Positions 44,860-53,350 of a DNA stretch of 64,000 nucleotides are shown piece by piece. The notes beneath the pieces were generated by a model, which was given only the letters and a program-made list of their open reading frames with translations, was not told the origin of the DNA and searched no databases. Numbering within the stretch: position 1 is the stretch's first letter; the number at the start of each line of letters is the position of its first letter. Source of the DNA: Ilyomonas limi (lineage in GTDB: Bacteria; Bacteroidota; Bacteroidia; Chitinophagales; Chitinophagaceae); NCBI RefSeq assembly GCF_005233845.1, contig NZ_SZQL01000012.1:142087-206086 (forward strand). The letters are read 5' to 3'. A program made the translations under genes and the position numbers.

Positions 44860-45555
44860 ATGGAAAATTCCTACAGAATCCTACTCGCAGAAGATGAGCC
44901 AAAGCTTAGTCAGGTAGTACAGGAAGAGTTAACCCGCCAAGGGTATGTAACCGATGTGGCGTATGATGGCAATATTGCCGAAAAAATGTTTAAGCAACAT
45001 GCCTACTCGCTGGTGTTGCTTGATATTAACCTGCCTTACAAAAATGGTTTAGCGCTGTGCAAAGAGTTCCGGGAGATTAACAGCAAAGTTCCTATTATCA
45101 TGCTTACGGCACTTGGTGAACTGAAAGATAAGATGGACGCTTTTAGTCTGGGAGCAGATGATTACTTAGTCAAACCTTTTGAATTTGATGAGCTGTCTGC
45201 CCGCATCAAAGTATTTTTAAAACGCGCCGAAAACACCCCATCTGTAAGTGACAAAATTGTGGTTGCCGATATGGAAATTGATATGGAAAACAAAACCGTA
45301 TCGCGCAGCGGCAAAAACATCAATCTTACGGCAAAAGAATTTGCCCTGCTGGTATTGCTCTCCCGAAACAAAGGGAAAGTGATTTCGAAAACAGACATAC
45401 TGGAGAAAGTATGGGACCTAAGCTTTGATACCGGCACCAACACCATTGAAGTATATATCAGCTTCCTGCGTAATAAAATAGACAAGCCCTATGAAACAAA
45501 ACTGATTCATACTAAGCCTGGCTTTGGCTATTATGTAAGAGAAAGCGTTATATAG
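44860..45555 (+). CDS. OmpR-family response regulator
   Basis: A 231-aa regulator with receiver residues EDE (11-13), phospho-Asp55 (LVLLDINLP), Thr (IMLTALG) and Lys (YLVKPFE), and a C-terminal winged-helix domain (~135-231) with INLTAKEFALLVLLSRNKGK and TNTIEVYISFLRNKID. It begins 8 bp before the kinase, so they form a two-gene operon. The CusR/CopR-like layout is only a family resemblance; no metal genes adjoin it. Confidence 0.93.
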   Translation: MENSYRILLAEDEPKLSQVVQEELTRQGYVTDVAYDGNIAEKMFKQHAYSLVLLDINLPYKNGLALCKEFREINSKVPIIMLTALGELKDKMDAFSLGADDYLVKPFEFDELSARIKVFLKRAENTPSVSDKIVVADMEIDMENKTVSRSGKNINLTAKEFALLVLLSRNKGKVISKTDILEKVWDLSFDTGTNTIEVYISFLRNKIDKPYETKLIHTKPGFGYYVRESVI

Positions 45556-45563
45556 TTTTATCA

Positions 45564-46949
45564 ATGACATTAAGGTTTAAGTTTACTATTTTTTTTAGTT
45601 TACTCATTTCTCTTGTTTTAATAGCAGCATTAGCGGTTATCTATTCTTTATTCGATAAAACACGGGAAGCTGATTTCAACGAACGCCTCTTTTCGCAGGC
45701 GGCATACTCTTATGCCAACTTTTATAAGCTGAAACCGGACAGCTTTACCCGTGCGCGTATTGAAGCGCGCCGGCCTGGTACAATTGCAGGCGTTAATGTA
45801 GTTATTTATGATGCCCGTAAAAGACTGGTATATCATTCTGATACCACTTATTATAAGCCGGATGCTTCTTTTTTTAGCAAGGTTGCACAGCAAGACTCCC
45901 TGTTTTTTAAGCATAATCACAAAGAAGGTATTGCCTTATATATGCGCAACGCTGCACGCCCCGGCTATGTAATTGCAATGGGGTATGATAAGTTTGGCTA
46001 CGACCGCCTTAAAAAGCTGGGGTGGATACTAATACTCGTTACACTCAGCGGTGTAATGGTGATTACCGTTCTCTCTTTTTTTCTGGTAAGGCAAGCTACG
46101 CGCCCGATTACCGAGCTGAGTATGCAGATGGAAAAAATATCGGAGACCAACCTGCAACGCCTGAAAGTGAAAACCGGGCGGGTCAATTACGAGCAGCGGC
46201 TGGTGGCTACCCAATTCAATGCTATGCTCGACCGGCTGGAAAGAGCTTTTGAACTACAGCGCAGTTTTGTGCATCATGCTTCGCACGAGCTGCGCACGCC
46301 ATTGGCTACCATGCTTGCCCAAACCGAATTGGCATTGCGTAAAGACCTTACGGTGGAAGAGGCAAAAAAAGTATTGGCTTCGTTAAAAGACGACCAGCGC
46401 GAAATGGTAGAACTAACCAATTCGTTGCTGTTGCTGTCGCAGTACGAGCGTACCACTTTATCGCCCGAATGGCCGGTTGTACGCCTCGATGAAGTGCTGT
46501 ACGATACGATGTCTATGGTAAAACGCATGTTGGATGGTGTAAATGTATCTATAGAATTTGCCAGCATCCCCGATGATGATTTGTTCCTTTCTATACGCGG
46601 TAACGATTCGCTTATCCGTTCGGCATTCCGTAATCTTATTAAAAATGCCTGGCTGTACTCCGATAATAAATCGGTAGCTGTAACCATCGACGCCACCAAT
46701 ACAGAAGTATGTTTGTACTTCGACAATAACGGAAAATTGCTCGACGCTGCTGAGCAGGAGCGGCTGTTTATCCCGTTTTTCCGTGCCTCCAATTCAGTGC
46801 AGAAAAAGGGTTTTGGTTTAGGCACAAATATTATCCAGCGCATTGTAGCGTTGCACAAAGGCAGCATTAACTACACCGTTCATAACGGATTAAACCGTTT
46901 TATACTTGTTTTCCCTAAGGCTACTTCGCCGGAAACGCAGCAAGTGTAA
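45564..46949 (+). CDS. HAMP-domain sensor histidine kinase
   Basis: A 461-aa kinase: helix 1 (~7-28), periplasmic sensor loop (~30-152), helix 2 (~153-176), HAMP (~177-230), HisKA with H-box HHASHELRTPLATM (His241), N-box LIKNAWLYSDN, and G2 GFGLGTNII. The G1 box reads DNNGKLLD rather than DxGxG, which is unusual. The cytoplasmic regulator partner is upstream by 8 bp. The sensor loop has no recognised family; the stimulus is unknown. Confidence 0.9.
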   Translation: MTLRFKFTIFFSLLISLVLIAALAVIYSLFDKTREADFNERLFSQAAYSYANFYKLKPDSFTRARIEARRPGTIAGVNVVIYDARKRLVYHSDTTYYKPDASFFSKVAQQDSLFFKHNHKEGIALYMRNAARPGYVIAMGYDKFGYDRLKKLGWILILVTLSGVMVITVLSFFLVRQATRPITELSMQMEKISETNLQRLKVKTGRVNYEQRLVATQFNAMLDRLERAFELQRSFVHHASHELRTPLATMLAQTELALRKDLTVEEAKKVLASLKDDQREMVELTNSLLLLSQYERTTLSPEWPVVRLDEVLYDTMSMVKRMLDGVNVSIEFASIPDDDLFLSIRGNDSLIRSAFRNLIKNAWLYSDNKSVAVTIDATNTEVCLYFDNNGKLLDAAEQERLFIPFFRASNSVQKKGFGLGTNIIQRIVALHKGSINYTVHNGLNRFILVFPKATSPETQQV

Positions 46950-47171
46950 CTGTTGTTTGGCATAACTGAAGAGAAATAATGTGAAGTTTTTTCCACCTTT
47001 TTATAAGACGATTTGCATGACAAATGTTTGCTTTTGCGTGCTTTCTCGCAGGTGCATTATTAAGTCCGCACAAGTGTCCGGACACAGCATACTACAGAAT
47101 CTCTATAAATGATTCAACTTTTAAAATGTCAGATTCTTTCTGTTTCTGCGATCCAAAGGGTATATAATAAC

Positions 47172-47193
47172 AAAGCCACGGGAACGTGGCTTT
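47172..47193 (+). terminator. Hairpin terminator 220 bp past the kinase gene
   Basis: Stem AAAGCCACG (47172-47180) with CGTGGCTTT (47185-47193), loop GGAA, followed by a pyrimidine-rich CTTC. The distance from the kinase stop codon is unusually long. Confidence 0.65.
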
Positions 47194-47428
47194 CTTCATT
47201 CAGGTATTGCTTTTTAAAGACAGGGTTTTAGTTAAACGTGAGATATGTTGCAAATGAAGGGCACTTGCCGCTTGATTGTGTCTTTATACAATGAATCGCA
47301 TACGGCGCAATGATGGAAACACATTATTATAAATTTTTTAGAAAAACCTGTTGATAAAAATATAAACAACAACAAACAACACTAACAGTTTATAAAAAAG
47401 GAAGCTTGCAGAAGTATTTGTAATACAG

Positions 47429-47436
47429 TAGATTTG
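47429..47436 (+). promoter_or_regulatory. Candidate -7 element of the sigma-factor cassette
   Basis: Exact TAGATTTG match, 16 bp before the TTG start at 47453. The -33 region is partial (TTGC/CTTG at 19-20 bp). A very short leader is implied. Confidence 0.45.
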
Positions 47437-47452
47437 TTCCAAAGAAAACACC

Positions 47453-48022
47453 TTGCTGCCTGCCGACGCCACCATAATATACGGACTGAAAGCGGACTAT
47501 CCTGAACGCTGTAAACAGGAAAAAATATTGTATAAAGCCTATGAATATTTTGTGGACGAAGGATGCCGCAAATACCGCCTTACTTATGAAGACAGCTTCA
47601 GCGCTTACTCCGATGCTTTTTTATCGGCAGTGCAAAATATCATTAATGACCGCTTTGATGGTCATTCTTCCCTTAAAACCTATTTCTACCAGATTTTTTC
47701 TAATAAATGTATTGACCTTGTACGAAAAAATACGACTAATAAAAATGAAGTGCATAAGGCAGCACCGCTGCCCGAAATGCTCTACCAGTTGCCCGATAGT
47801 GCGAGGGACATTATAGAAGGTATGATGACGAGGGAACTAAAGGCAACTATAAAAGCACAACTGGAGGTAATAGGCGATAAATGCAAAGAAATTTTACTTC
47901 TGTACGAAGATGGTTTGACAGATAGAGAAATAGCCGAGCAATTATCTTACAACAATGCAGCCGTTGCTAAAACAACGCGGCTGCGTTGCCTCGAAAAGCT
48001 AAGGACTAAAGTGCTGGTATAA
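47453..48022 (+). CDS. Sigma-70 family RNA polymerase sigma factor
   Basis: A 189-aa two-domain sigma factor. Region 2 spans ~40-105 (SFSAYSDAFLSAVQ, SSLKTYFYQIFSNKCIDLVRK), and region 4 covers ~135-185 with the helix-turn-helix CKEILLLYEDGLTDREIAEQLSYNNAAVAKTTR. Its divergent region 2 and lack of regions 1 and 3 suggest an alternative factor near the ECF type. The only plausible start is the TTG at 47453; no earlier ATG is in frame. The next gene encodes a TPR membrane protein, probably its anti-sigma factor, and the CHAT-TPR gene follows, so the three are likely one regulatory unit. Confidence 0.86.
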   Translation: MLPADATIIYGLKADYPERCKQEKILYKAYEYFVDEGCRKYRLTYEDSFSAYSDAFLSAVQNIINDRFDGHSSLKTYFYQIFSNKCIDLVRKNTTNKNEVHKAAPLPEMLYQLPDSARDIIEGMMTRELKATIKAQLEVIGDKCKEILLLYEDGLTDREIAEQLSYNNAAVAKTTRLRCLEKLRTKVLV

Positions 48023-48081
48023 TGCAGTGGTACTAATGGTGTGCAGGAGATTTTATTTATTACTTCATTAATTAATCGGGT

Positions 48082-48822
48082 ATGCAGCAAACGTGGGAAT
48101 ATATTGAAGCTTACTTTACACAAGCGCTTAGTGCGGAGGAGCGAAAGACCTTTGAAGTGCGGTGTGCCGAAGATGCAGCTTTTGCCAAAGAAGTGGCGTT
48201 TTACTTAACTGCCCGCAGTGCTGCCCGCGAAGTGCTGATAGCAGAAAAGCAAAAATCTTTTGCAGAAAGAGCAATGCCGCAACAGGTAATGGTAAAAACT
48301 GCATTGATAAAAAAAATGGCATTGCGCAAATGGATTTCGTATGTGGCAGCAGCCTGTATTATACTTTTTGTAGGTGCTTACTTTATTCTAAAATCGCCTG
48401 CACCGCAACAGTTGGCCAGTCAATACGTGAAAGTCCATTTTACTATACTCAGCCAAACGATGGATGCCTCGCGCGATAGTTTGCAATTGGGCATTGCCGC
48501 TTATAACAGCCAGGATTATCAGCGTGCATTGATGTTGTTTGAAGGCGTGCGCCGGAACGATGCTGCCAACAGCGATGCAAAAAAATATGCTGGTTTGGCT
48601 TACCTGCAAACTAAAAATTATGATAAAGCACTGGAGTGTTTTAAGGAACTTTCGGGTATGAAGGGCTTGTACAGCAACAGCGGCGATTTTTTGCAGGCAG
48701 TTACTTTATTGCAGCGTAACAATCCCGGTGATAAAGAAAGCGCAAAAGCGCTGCTGCAAAAAGTAGTGCAGGAAAATAAAGAGGGCAGCAAACAAGCTAG
48801 CGAGTGGCTGGCACAGTGGTGA
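48082..48822 (+). CDS. Single-pass membrane TPR protein, likely anti-sigma factor
   Basis: A 246-aa protein: an acidic N-terminal cytoplasmic domain (~1-85; starts WEYIEAYFTQALSAEERKTF, the usual layout of Bacteroidota anti-sigma-like proteins), one membrane helix (~88-110, ISYVAAACIILFVGAYFIL), then two or three tetratricopeptide repeats in the periplasm (~135-235; LGIAAYNSQDYQRALMLFEG, AGLAYLQTKNYDKALECFKEL). It has no zinc-finger CxxC. It starts 59 bp after the sigma gene. An anti-sigma role is inferred from layout and position; a scaffold role for the CHAT protein is another possibility. Confidence 0.78.
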   Translation: MQQTWEYIEAYFTQALSAEERKTFEVRCAEDAAFAKEVAFYLTARSAAREVLIAEKQKSFAERAMPQQVMVKTALIKKMALRKWISYVAAACIILFVGAYFILKSPAPQQLASQYVKVHFTILSQTMDASRDSLQLGIAAYNSQDYQRALMLFEGVRRNDAANSDAKKYAGLAYLQTKNYDKALECFKELSGMKGLYSNSGDFLQAVTLLQRNNPGDKESAKALLQKVVQENKEGSKQASEWLAQW

Positions 48823-48884
48823 GCAAAATTGTTGTAATTTGGTATAACACATTCTTCATAACACATCAACCTAAAATTGTTACC

Positions 48885-49091
48885 ATGAAAAAACCACCGT
48901 TTGAGCAAAAAAGAAACAGCACCACCAATCTGTGGCTTGGTATTATTGCAGCAGAACTGGCTGTAGTAGCTGTGGCATTAGTTAGAATTGCTGCCGATAT
49001 AGCCGCTTCAACATCGGCCGGAACGATAAGAAAACCACCGCCACCGCCGCCACAAAAGGAGTTTGATACAACGCAGCGATCAATATTGTAA
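48885..49091 (+). CDS. Small single-pass membrane protein with poly-proline, unknown
   Basis: A protein of 68 aa: basic N-terminus (MKKPPFEQKRN), one membrane helix (~20-42, LGIIAAELAVVAVALVRIAA), then a tail with KPPPPPPQKEF. I know no family. Translation from ATG 48885 avoids the overlap a start at 48804 would make with the TPR gene. The poly-Pro stretch may bind a partner, but this is a guess. It sits between the TPR protein and CHAT genes with 62- and 35-bp gaps. Confidence 0.62.
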   Translation: MKKPPFEQKRNSTTNLWLGIIAAELAVVAVALVRIAADIAASTSAGTIRKPPPPPPQKEFDTTQRSIL

Positions 49092-49126
49092 AAAGCAGTT
49101 GCAGGTTGGGTTATAAAAAATGAATA

Positions 49127-51967
49127 GTGCATTTTTTGTCTAAACATCTGCCCATTGGTATTGTACTTATCATATTATGGCTACAAAGCATTGGCCAGTG
49201 CCCAACGTATGCCATACTCGGAAAAGAAATTTCTGGCATTAATACCAGCAGTACGTTGTCGTACGAAGACAAGTTACAGGCGCTGTATGCTTTAAAAAAC
49301 AGTGCCGAAAAATGCAGTCTTACAGGCGATAGTACTTATGCTTTACTATTAAGAAGCATTGGTAATGGCGAGTATCTGGCACACAATAACAGTGGGCTTG
49401 CTGTTGCATTTACTTCTCAGGCTGTCAATCTCAATAATACTTTAAAAGAGAGTCGTTCGCAGCACTTGTCGGCATTATGTTATTATTCAATTGGCTATTA
49501 CCACCAGCAGGCAAAACTATACCGCCAGGCATTGGCTTACTACGATTCAGCTATAGCATGTAGCGCAAATGCAGAAGATATACAACTACTTCGGATGCCT
49601 GCAAGGCAAAACAAGGCGTATCTCTGTTTTTTTATTGGCGATTATGCAAAGAGTGTAGAAGAATGCGTGTTGGGAATAAAAGACGCTGTTGCTGCAAAAG
49701 ATAGTGTGCGCTATTTAATTTTACTCAACATTAAAGCGCAGTCACTTTGTTTTGAGAATAGCTTACCTCAGGCAACCGCAGATGCAAAGTTGGCTATACA
49801 ACTGGCAACTGCATTGAAGGACACCTTTGAACTGGCGGCTGCTTTAAAAACCAGTGGTTTTATTGCAGAAAAAAACAGGGATTTTGCCGGTTCCAAAGAC
49901 TTTTATACAAGAGCAATCGCAGCAAGAAAACACACCGGCGATATAGCAGCAACCGCCAGTGATTATAATGATTTGGGTAATTTTTTCCAGAACAGCATAC
50001 AAAACTACTCCGCAGCTAAAAGTAATTATTTGAATGCGGTATCGTATGCCCGGCAAATAAACGATCCGGCACTACGCGCTTCCCAGTTGGCTTTGGCTTA
50101 CTCCAACCTGGGCGATAACAGCTTTAAAAATAACAGGCTTAGCGAGGCCGTGCAATACTATACCTATGCTCTTAGGTGTTTAAATATTCAGCTTCCCGAT
50201 TATTTATGGAGCAACCCGCCGGAAGCGCAGCTTCGTAAAATAGAACACAAAGAGCTGGTGTATAATTTATTAACTCAAAAAACAATCTTGCTCCTGCAAT
50301 TGTTCAGGCAACAACAAGATGCAAAATACCTTACTGCCTGCCTGCAAACTGCACTACTCACCGATTCTGTAATTACGCATACACGATATGAGCTAACCAA
50401 CGAATCGAGCAAGCTTTTTTGGCGTAATAATACCCGGCAGTTTTTTGCAACTGCTATGGAAGCAACTTACCTGGCCGGAGATGCAAAGCTGGCTTTTTAT
50501 TTTATGGAAAAAAGCCGGGCTGTATTGCTTACTGATAAGTTAAATGAATTAGGCGCCTTAGCCCATTTGCCTCCTTCGCAAGCCGCCAAAGAAGAAATGC
50601 TGCAAACTAACATAATAGCAGCCGAGCAGCAACTTTCACTATTCAATCCTTCATCAAAAGAATATGCGCAGGCAGAATATAAGTATCTCAACGAGAAGCA
50701 AGCTTTAGAATCATTCATTCTGTCGTTAGAAAAAAATTATCCCGCTTACTACCAGTACAAATATGCCGATAATGTACCCACATTAGCATCACTACAGCAA
50801 TATTTGGCCGTAAATCATCAAAGTTTTGTGCATTATTTTATGAGCGATACGGTGATGTATGCATTGGGCATTACACCAGATAAAACCACTTTTATCAGGC
50901 TATCGCAAAAAGATTTTGACAACCGGCAATTGGCGGCCTTTATAAGTTTATGCAGCAATAAAGAAAAGCTGAACAGCAGCTACGATTCCTTTTCTGTATT
51001 GGCGCAGCATATTTATGATAAACTATTCAGTCCATTGCAGCTACCCAAAGGGAACACTGCTATTTGTACCGATAATTTTCTGATTCCGTTTGAAGCACTG
51101 TGCACCGATGCCGCTGGTGAAGATTTCCTGTTGTATCATTACAGTTTCTGCTACGTTTATTCGGCAAGCATCTTTATGAAGCCTTTTGTAAACAGTACTG
51201 CCGCTGCCGGTAATTTTGTAGGTTTTGCACCGGTGGCTTTTGCCCGCAACCTGCAGTTGGTACCTTTGCGGCAATCAGCAAATGCATTATCCGAATTGGC
51301 CGGTTTTTACAGCCATCCTGCCTTATTTACGGCAGCCAAAGCAACGCGGAACAGCTTCATTCAACAGGCTGCTAACTACGCAGTTATTACTATTTTTTCG
51401 CACGCAAGGGCAGATACCGGCAATCGCGAGCCGGTGCTGTATATGCAGGATTCGGCAATCTATTTATCCGAACTGCAATTACTGCAAAAAACATCGGCAC
51501 AGTTTGCTTTGCTAAGTGCCTGCCAGACCAACATTGGCAAAGCTGCTACCGGTGAAGGTATTTACAGTCTGGCACGGGGTTTTGCTGCGGCAGGCATACC
51601 TTCCATTGCCGGTACTTTGTGGAAGGCCGATGACCAGGCTATTTACCGCATTTCGGTAAAATTTAATGAAGGTCTTGCTGCTGGTATGGATAAAAGCACA
51701 GCATTGCAAAAAGCCAAACTATGGTTTATCCAAAACAATGATAATAAAGAGCACAATTTGCCCTATTACTGGGCAAACCTGGTGCTTATTGGTAATCCGC
51801 GGCCCGTGGTGCTTGCAAAAGAAAACAACACTTTAGGGTGGATAGCTGCGCTTATTGGTGGAATTACAATAACAGCAATGGTGGTGTGGATAGTAAAACG
51901 GAAAGGCAGCAGGCGTTCCGGGAAGGTGAATGTAATTGTTGCTAATCAGCAACTCATCCAAAATTAA
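49127..51967 (+). CDS. CHAT-domain cysteine peptidase with TPR array
   Basis: A 946-aa envelope protein: signal peptide (~1-23, ends SIGQC), a long TPR region (~40-480; e.g. SIGYYHQQAKLYRQALAYYD, SNLGDNSFKNNRLSEAVQYYTYAL), a coiled linker, then a CHAT domain (~630-905) with the His of IFSHARAD (His759) and Cys of LLSACQTNIG (Cys799). Next come GEGIYSLARGFAAAGIPS, the typical CHAT end, and a C-terminal helix (~908-930) with a basic end. CHAT is the caspase-type fold of separase and of bacterial Craspase Csx29. The start is a GTG. The domain is likely periplasmic, tethered by the C-terminal helix. Confidence 0.88.
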   Translation: MHFLSKHLPIGIVLIILWLQSIGQCPTYAILGKEISGINTSSTLSYEDKLQALYALKNSAEKCSLTGDSTYALLLRSIGNGEYLAHNNSGLAVAFTSQAVNLNNTLKESRSQHLSALCYYSIGYYHQQAKLYRQALAYYDSAIACSANAEDIQLLRMPARQNKAYLCFFIGDYAKSVEECVLGIKDAVAAKDSVRYLILLNIKAQSLCFENSLPQATADAKLAIQLATALKDTFELAAALKTSGFIAEKNRDFAGSKDFYTRAIAARKHTGDIAATASDYNDLGNFFQNSIQNYSAAKSNYLNAVSYARQINDPALRASQLALAYSNLGDNSFKNNRLSEAVQYYTYALRCLNIQLPDYLWSNPPEAQLRKIEHKELVYNLLTQKTILLLQLFRQQQDAKYLTACLQTALLTDSVITHTRYELTNESSKLFWRNNTRQFFATAMEATYLAGDAKLAFYFMEKSRAVLLTDKLNELGALAHLPPSQAAKEEMLQTNIIAAEQQLSLFNPSSKEYAQAEYKYLNEKQALESFILSLEKNYPAYYQYKYADNVPTLASLQQYLAVNHQSFVHYFMSDTVMYALGITPDKTTFIRLSQKDFDNRQLAAFISLCSNKEKLNSSYDSFSVLAQHIYDKLFSPLQLPKGNTAICTDNFLIPFEALCTDAAGEDFLLYHYSFCYVYSASIFMKPFVNSTAAAGNFVGFAPVAFARNLQLVPLRQSANALSELAGFYSHPALFTAAKATRNSFIQQAANYAVITIFSHARADTGNREPVLYMQDSAIYLSELQLLQKTSAQFALLSACQTNIGKAATGEGIYSLARGFAAAGIPSIAGTLWKADDQAIYRISVKFNEGLAAGMDKSTALQKAKLWFIQNNDNKEHNLPYYWANLVLIGNPRPVVLAKENNTLGWIAALIGGITITAMVVWIVKRKGSRRSGKVNVIVANQQLIQN

Positions 51968-52059
51968 ATACGTACAACTGCCATTGACAGGCAAGTTCAC
52001 TATGCACACTTCTTTCCTCCACACCTCATATCAGAATAATTATTCACAATTCGCTAACC

Positions 52060-52110
52060 CGCCCTCACATCGTACATCACACATTCCACATCGTACATTC
52101 CATCGGCTCA
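52060..52110. repeat. R4 low-complexity repeat
   Basis: A spacer stretch of near-repeats CACATCGTACATC / CACATTCCACATCGTACATTCC between the CHAT gene and the RND adaptor. On the other strand it reads GATGTACGATGTG, close to the TGATGTACGATATTTGATG run inside the FAD/Fe-S gene (7966-8087). Confidence 0.5.
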
Positions 52111-52217
52111 CCTTAATTTTTGCCCTATTCACCGCTACGCCCATATTTAGCAATTTGTAGCAAAGCTTTGTGTTTATCTTTAGCCTCTTCAACAGTCCGA
52201 AAATTTTGAAACCGTTC

Positions 52218-53297
52218 ATGCTTTTTTTTCATAAATGGGCTACAGCAGTAGTAGCCATGCTTGGTATTGTATGTGTATTTGCCGCCTGCAGCGGTAAAAA
52301 GGAGCCGGAAAAAGGTAAGGCGCCTGATAAGCAAGCCACTATTGTAGATGTGCTTGTAGCGCAGCCTACCACCATCTCCCAAACAGTAGAAGCGAATGGC
52401 ACCGTAATCGCCAACGAATCGGTACAGTTGCGTCCCGAAGTGTCTGGCCGCTTAACCTACCTTAATGTGCCCGAAGGTGCGTATGTGCAAAAAGGTACGG
52501 TGCTGGCGCGCATAAACGATGCCGACCTGCGCGCTCAGATAACCAAAAGCGAGGTGCAACTGCAACTGGCAAAACAAAACGAAGAGCGCCTCAGTAAGCT
52601 GCTCTCCATACAAGGTGTAAACCAGGCAGATTATGATGCTGTGGTCAATCAGGTTGCCAGCCTCGAGGCTGATATTCAATATACGAATGCATTAATAGAT
52701 AAAACCATTATCCGCGCACCGTTTAGTGGTGTGATAGGTTTGAGGCAGGTAAGTCCCGGCGCTTTCGTTACACCCAACGATGTGATTGCCACATTGCAGC
52801 AAACCAACCGGGTAAAAATTGATTTTACCCTTCCTGAAGGTTACAATAATATTATAAAAGTTGGCGGTACTGTGCAGGTAATGATTGATGAGGCACGCGA
52901 GCAAAAAAGTACTGCCACTATTGTTGCTGTAGAGCCGCAGGTAAACCAGCAAACCCGAAACCTGAAGGTACGCGCTTTACTGGAAGAAGGTGTTGGTAAC
53001 CCCGGGGCCTTTGTAAAAGTGTATGTAAATGCCACCACCAACAGAAATGCTATTTTGGTGCCTACCAATGCTATCATTCCAGGCGACCAAACCAATCAGT
53101 TGATACTGGTGAAAGGCGGCAAAGCTGCCATGACCGATATACAAACCGGCACACGGCAGGCAAGTACTGTAGAAATAACAAAGGGTATATCTGCAGGCGA
53201 TAGTGTAGTAATAACCGGAGTATTGTTTGCACGCCCCAATAGTCCGCTGAATGTGAGAAGTACAAAAACATTAGAACAATTAAGTATAAACCAGTAA
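52218..53297 (+). CDS. RND efflux periplasmic adaptor (MFP), lipoprotein
   Basis: A protein of 359 aa from ATG 52218. It is a lipoprotein with lipobox FAAC (Cys23), then barrel-sandwich/lipoyl, hairpin and beta domains: the NGTVIANESVQLRPEVSGRLTYL lipoyl half, the coiled hairpin (ITKSEVQLQLAKQNEERL), IIRAPFSGVIGLRQVSPGAFV, and EPQVNQQTRNLKVRALL. It links the inner-membrane RND pump to a TolC channel. The GTG at 52170 would add 16 residues that do not fit a lipoprotein signal. The pump gene follows by 53 bp. Confidence 0.93.
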   Translation: MLFFHKWATAVVAMLGIVCVFAACSGKKEPEKGKAPDKQATIVDVLVAQPTTISQTVEANGTVIANESVQLRPEVSGRLTYLNVPEGAYVQKGTVLARINDADLRAQITKSEVQLQLAKQNEERLSKLLSIQGVNQADYDAVVNQVASLEADIQYTNALIDKTIIRAPFSGVIGLRQVSPGAFVTPNDVIATLQQTNRVKIDFTLPEGYNNIIKVGGTVQVMIDEAREQKSTATIVAVEPQVNQQTRNLKVRALLEEGVGNPGAFVKVYVNATTNRNAILVPTNAIIPGDQTNQLILVKGGKAAMTDIQTGTRQASTVEITKGISAGDSVVITGVLFARPNSPLNVRSTKTLEQLSINQ

Positions 53298-53350
53298 ACT
53301 TCTTTTATCCGCCATAAAACAATATTGAATAACAGCCGGCTTATTTTATC

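Larger units (their letters stand above)
46950..47452. other. Long spacer with a 12-bp palindrome and an orphan hairpin
   Basis: It contains a perfect palindrome GTGTCCGGACAC (47074-47085) and a terminator-like hairpin 47172-47193. There is no credible ORF. It ends in the sigma-factor promoter at 47429-47436. Either a small RNA or a long 3' end of the kinase operon could be here. Confidence 0.45.

Noticed and set aside
49844..50056. Several minus-strand open frames inside the CHAT, RND and GH15 genes
   Set aside because: They lie wholly within strong coding genes on the other strand and show no domain or signal features.
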